A stretch of 7,365 bases of DNA. Origin: Phycisphaerae bacterium (GTDB lineage: Bacteria; Chloroflexota; Anaerolineae; 4572-78; J111). Made by a program: the position numbers and the translations under genes. Every line of letters starts with the position of its first letter. The stretch's first letter is position 1. The notes beneath the pieces were generated by a model. That model was not told the DNA's origin. It ran no database searches and saw nothing but the letters and a program-made list of their open reading frames with translations. This document shows positions 6,728 to 7,365 of this stretch, piece after piece. The stretch lies in assembly GCA_028285035.1 (NCBI GenBank), contig JANQQF010000100.1:1-7365 (forward strand), written 5' to 3'.

Positions 6728-6740
6728 TTTGTCGAGAGAT

Positions 6741-6953
6741 TTACTCCAACTCAAGTTCATCCCGTACCAACTGATTTAGATCAGCCTCAAAAAAGTCAGC
6801 AATTTTAACCAACATCGCCACATTGGGGATTTTATCGCCGCTTTCCATCCGGCTGATATAGCCATTGCTGATCTCAAGCTCATCGGCAAGCTGACGCAAG
6901 GTTAAATTACGCCGTTGTCGTAAGGCACGAAGTTTTTCACCAAATCTGTTCAT
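6741..6953 (-). CDS. Cro/C1-type (XRE family) helix-turn-helix transcriptional regulator
   Basis: This 70-residue protein is almost entirely one HTH_3 domain. Helix 1 is GEKLRALRQRR (5-15) and the helix-turn-helix runs from LTLRQLADELEIS (17-29) to NGYISRMESGD (30-40). The PN at 43-44 is followed by two closing helices with the typical LVKIADFF (48-55). The acidic end (DELELE) is common in stand-alone members, so it appears full length, with no effector domain. Such proteins bind DNA as dimers and often repress their own promoter and a divergent one. It is transcribed divergently from the gene at 7099, and a perfect 20-bp palindrome lies between them, the likely operator. There is no Shine-Dalgarno before the ATG (upstream CGTTATGACACA). 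With a candidate -10 only a few bases upstream, a leaderless message is plausible. Target and physiological signal are unknown. Confidence 0.9.
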   Translation of the reverse strand: MNRFGEKLRALRQRRNLTLRQLADELEISNGYISRMESGDKIPNVAMLVKIADFFEADLNQLVRDELELE

Positions 6954-6956
6954 TGT

Positions 6957-6984
6957 GTCATAACGGAATTTTGCAATTTGACAA
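6957..6984 (-). promoter_or_regulatory. Candidate promoter of the HTH regulator (leaderless)
   Basis: On the minus strand TTGTCA (6984-6979) and TATGAC (6962-6957) are separated by 16 bases, a fair match to sigma70 boxes. Transcription would start at or next to the ATG (6953), agreeing with the absence of a ribosome binding site. The -35 box overlaps the -35 of the opposite promoter, so the two would compete. Confidence 0.4.
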
Positions 6985-7006
6985 CTACAATATAGCGTGT
7001 TATAGT
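6978..7006 (+). promoter_or_regulatory. Strong sigma70-type promoter of the 88-residue gene
   Basis: TTGACA (6978-6983) is a perfect -35 box. A 17-base spacer and TATAGT (7001-7006, five of six matches) follow. The predicted start of transcription, about 7013, falls inside the palindrome at 7008-7027, leaving a 5' leader of about 85 bases before the ATG at 7099. Confidence 0.8.
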
Positions 7007-7007
7007 T

Positions 7008-7027
7008 TGCTTACCTATAGGTAAGCA
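7008..7027. promoter_or_regulatory. Perfect 20-bp palindrome, likely operator of the HTH regulator
   Basis: TGCTTACCTATAGGTAAGCA equals its own reverse complement over all 20 bases; symmetry stops at the next base on each side. It begins one base after the -10 box and covers the predicted transcription start, the usual place for a repressor site. Cro/C1-type dimers bind such twofold sites, and the neighbouring regulator gene is the obvious partner. That pairing is inference. Confidence 0.75.
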
Positions 7028-7084
7028 GAAGTGTGTTATTTTGACATTTGCAAACACTTAAATATCAGAAATACAAGAAACCAG

Positions 7085-7091
7085 AAAGGAG
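7085..7091 (+). promoter_or_regulatory. Ribosome binding site of the 88-residue gene
   Basis: AAAGGAG ends 7 bases before the ATG at 7099. A longer frame from a TTG at 7048 would put this site inside the gene and start within a lysine-rich stretch, so the ATG is preferred. Confidence 0.85.
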
Positions 7092-7098
7092 CAACCCA

Positions 7099-7365
7099 AT
7101 GGGAACCGTTACCCCTCCAGAGTTATTAAAACAGTGGCAGGTGAGTGATCTCACCGCCGAGATGGCTATCGGTCATCTGATCCAAAACCTCGTCAGGCTG
7201 GAAGAACGACTGACGGAGCTACATCGTAGCTCACGGAAACTGCGCGTTGATGTGGACAGCTTGATTGCGCACACAAACTTGCCGTTGCCCGTAAAGACAG
7301 TACCGCAGCCGCCGGTGGCTAAGCGGAAACGCAAGTCGGCTGTGGACGATGATGATATGGTCTAG
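7099..7365 (+). CDS. Small helical, charged protein of unknown function
   Basis: I do not recognise a named family for this 88-residue protein. Residues about 6-60 should be mostly helical: PPELLKQWQ, then a long segment with heptad-like leucines (AIGHLIQNLVRLEERLTELH) that may form a coiled coil. It continues into KLRVDVDSLIAH. Residues about 62-77 are proline-rich and unstructured. The tail has a basic KRKRK patch followed by four aspartates. There is no signal peptide, membrane segment or catalytic motif. The gene has a strong promoter, a good ribosome binding site and a probable operator shared with the HTH regulator, so it is very likely real and regulated. The stop codon is the last triplet of the window, so any partner gene downstream is not visible. 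It could be an adaptor, a small DNA- or protein-binding factor, or the first gene of an accessory operon; none is shown. Confidence 0.8.
   Translation: MGTVTPPELLKQWQVSDLTAEMAIGHLIQNLVRLEERLTELHRSSRKLRVDVDSLIAHTNLPLPVKTVPQPPVAKRKRKSAVDDDDMV

Noticed and set aside
6741..6953. R-M controller (C) protein for the hsd operon
   Set aside because: C proteins are Cro/C1-like and small, but they accompany mostly type II systems. The palindrome lies by the divergent gene and I found no matching half-site in the hsdR leader (5957-6141).
7048..7098. Upstream TTG start extending the 88-residue protein to 105 residues
   Set aside because: The extension would include the AAAGGAG ribosome binding site and a low-quality Lys/Tyr-rich stretch; ATG at 7099 fits better.
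6741..7365. Classical toxin-antitoxin pair
   Set aside because: The genes are divergent rather than a two-gene operon and the 88-residue protein shows no HigB, RelE, HipA or other toxin motif. The idea is not supported, though the regulator type is compatible.

Overview
The window is dominated by a type I restriction-modification (R-M) locus on the minus strand (151..5956). It is followed on the right by a small AT-rich zinc-ribbon gene and a compact divergent regulatory module at the right edge. The organism is bacterial. Conserved coding regions have moderate GC (about 50-60% in hand-counted 60-base rows), while the islands in hsdS and around 6142-6740 are clearly AT-rich (about 28-38% in counted rows). 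The sigma70-like promoter and purine-rich ribosome binding sites fit many phyla. The style of the small right-edge proteins reminds me of Chloroflexota or cyanobacteria, but that is an impression, not evidence.

Layout. 1..84 is the 3' end of a plus-strand gene with a zinc-ribbon-like C terminus. It converges on hsdM, and a symmetric A/T-tracted hairpin (104..136) can terminate both. Reading leftwards, the R-M operon runs hsdR (5956 to 3106), hsdS (3116 to 1875), hsdM (1875 to 151). The three genes are packed with 11-base and 1-base overlaps. HsdM and HsdS look complete and functional. HsdR is broken: the N-terminal nuclease plus Walker A part (4958..5956) and the helicase plus C-terminal part (3106..4953) lie in different frames. 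About 45-55 family-typical residues between the Walker A and DECH segments are missing at the junction (about 4960-4985). The simplest reading is a recent out-of-frame deletion, leaving a methylating but probably non-restricting system.

Further right, 6142..6537 encodes a 131-residue protein with a CxxC...CxxC zinc ribbon and an unassigned C-terminal domain. 6741..6953 encodes a 70-residue Cro/C1-type (XRE) helix-turn-helix regulator. It is transcribed away from 7099..7365, an 88-residue helical, highly charged protein of unknown function. The 145-base divergent region holds a near-consensus plus-strand promoter (TTGACA-N17-TATAGT) and, over its predicted start of transcription, a perfect 20-bp palindrome. 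This looks like an operator through which the regulator would repress the 88-residue gene, and possibly others downstream beyond the window.

The most interesting items are the damaged hsdR upstream of intact hsdS and hsdM, the mosaic hsdS with a 37-bp identical internal repeat, and the regulator/operator/unknown-gene module. I see no CRISPR array, tRNA, rRNA or recognisable insertion sequence.
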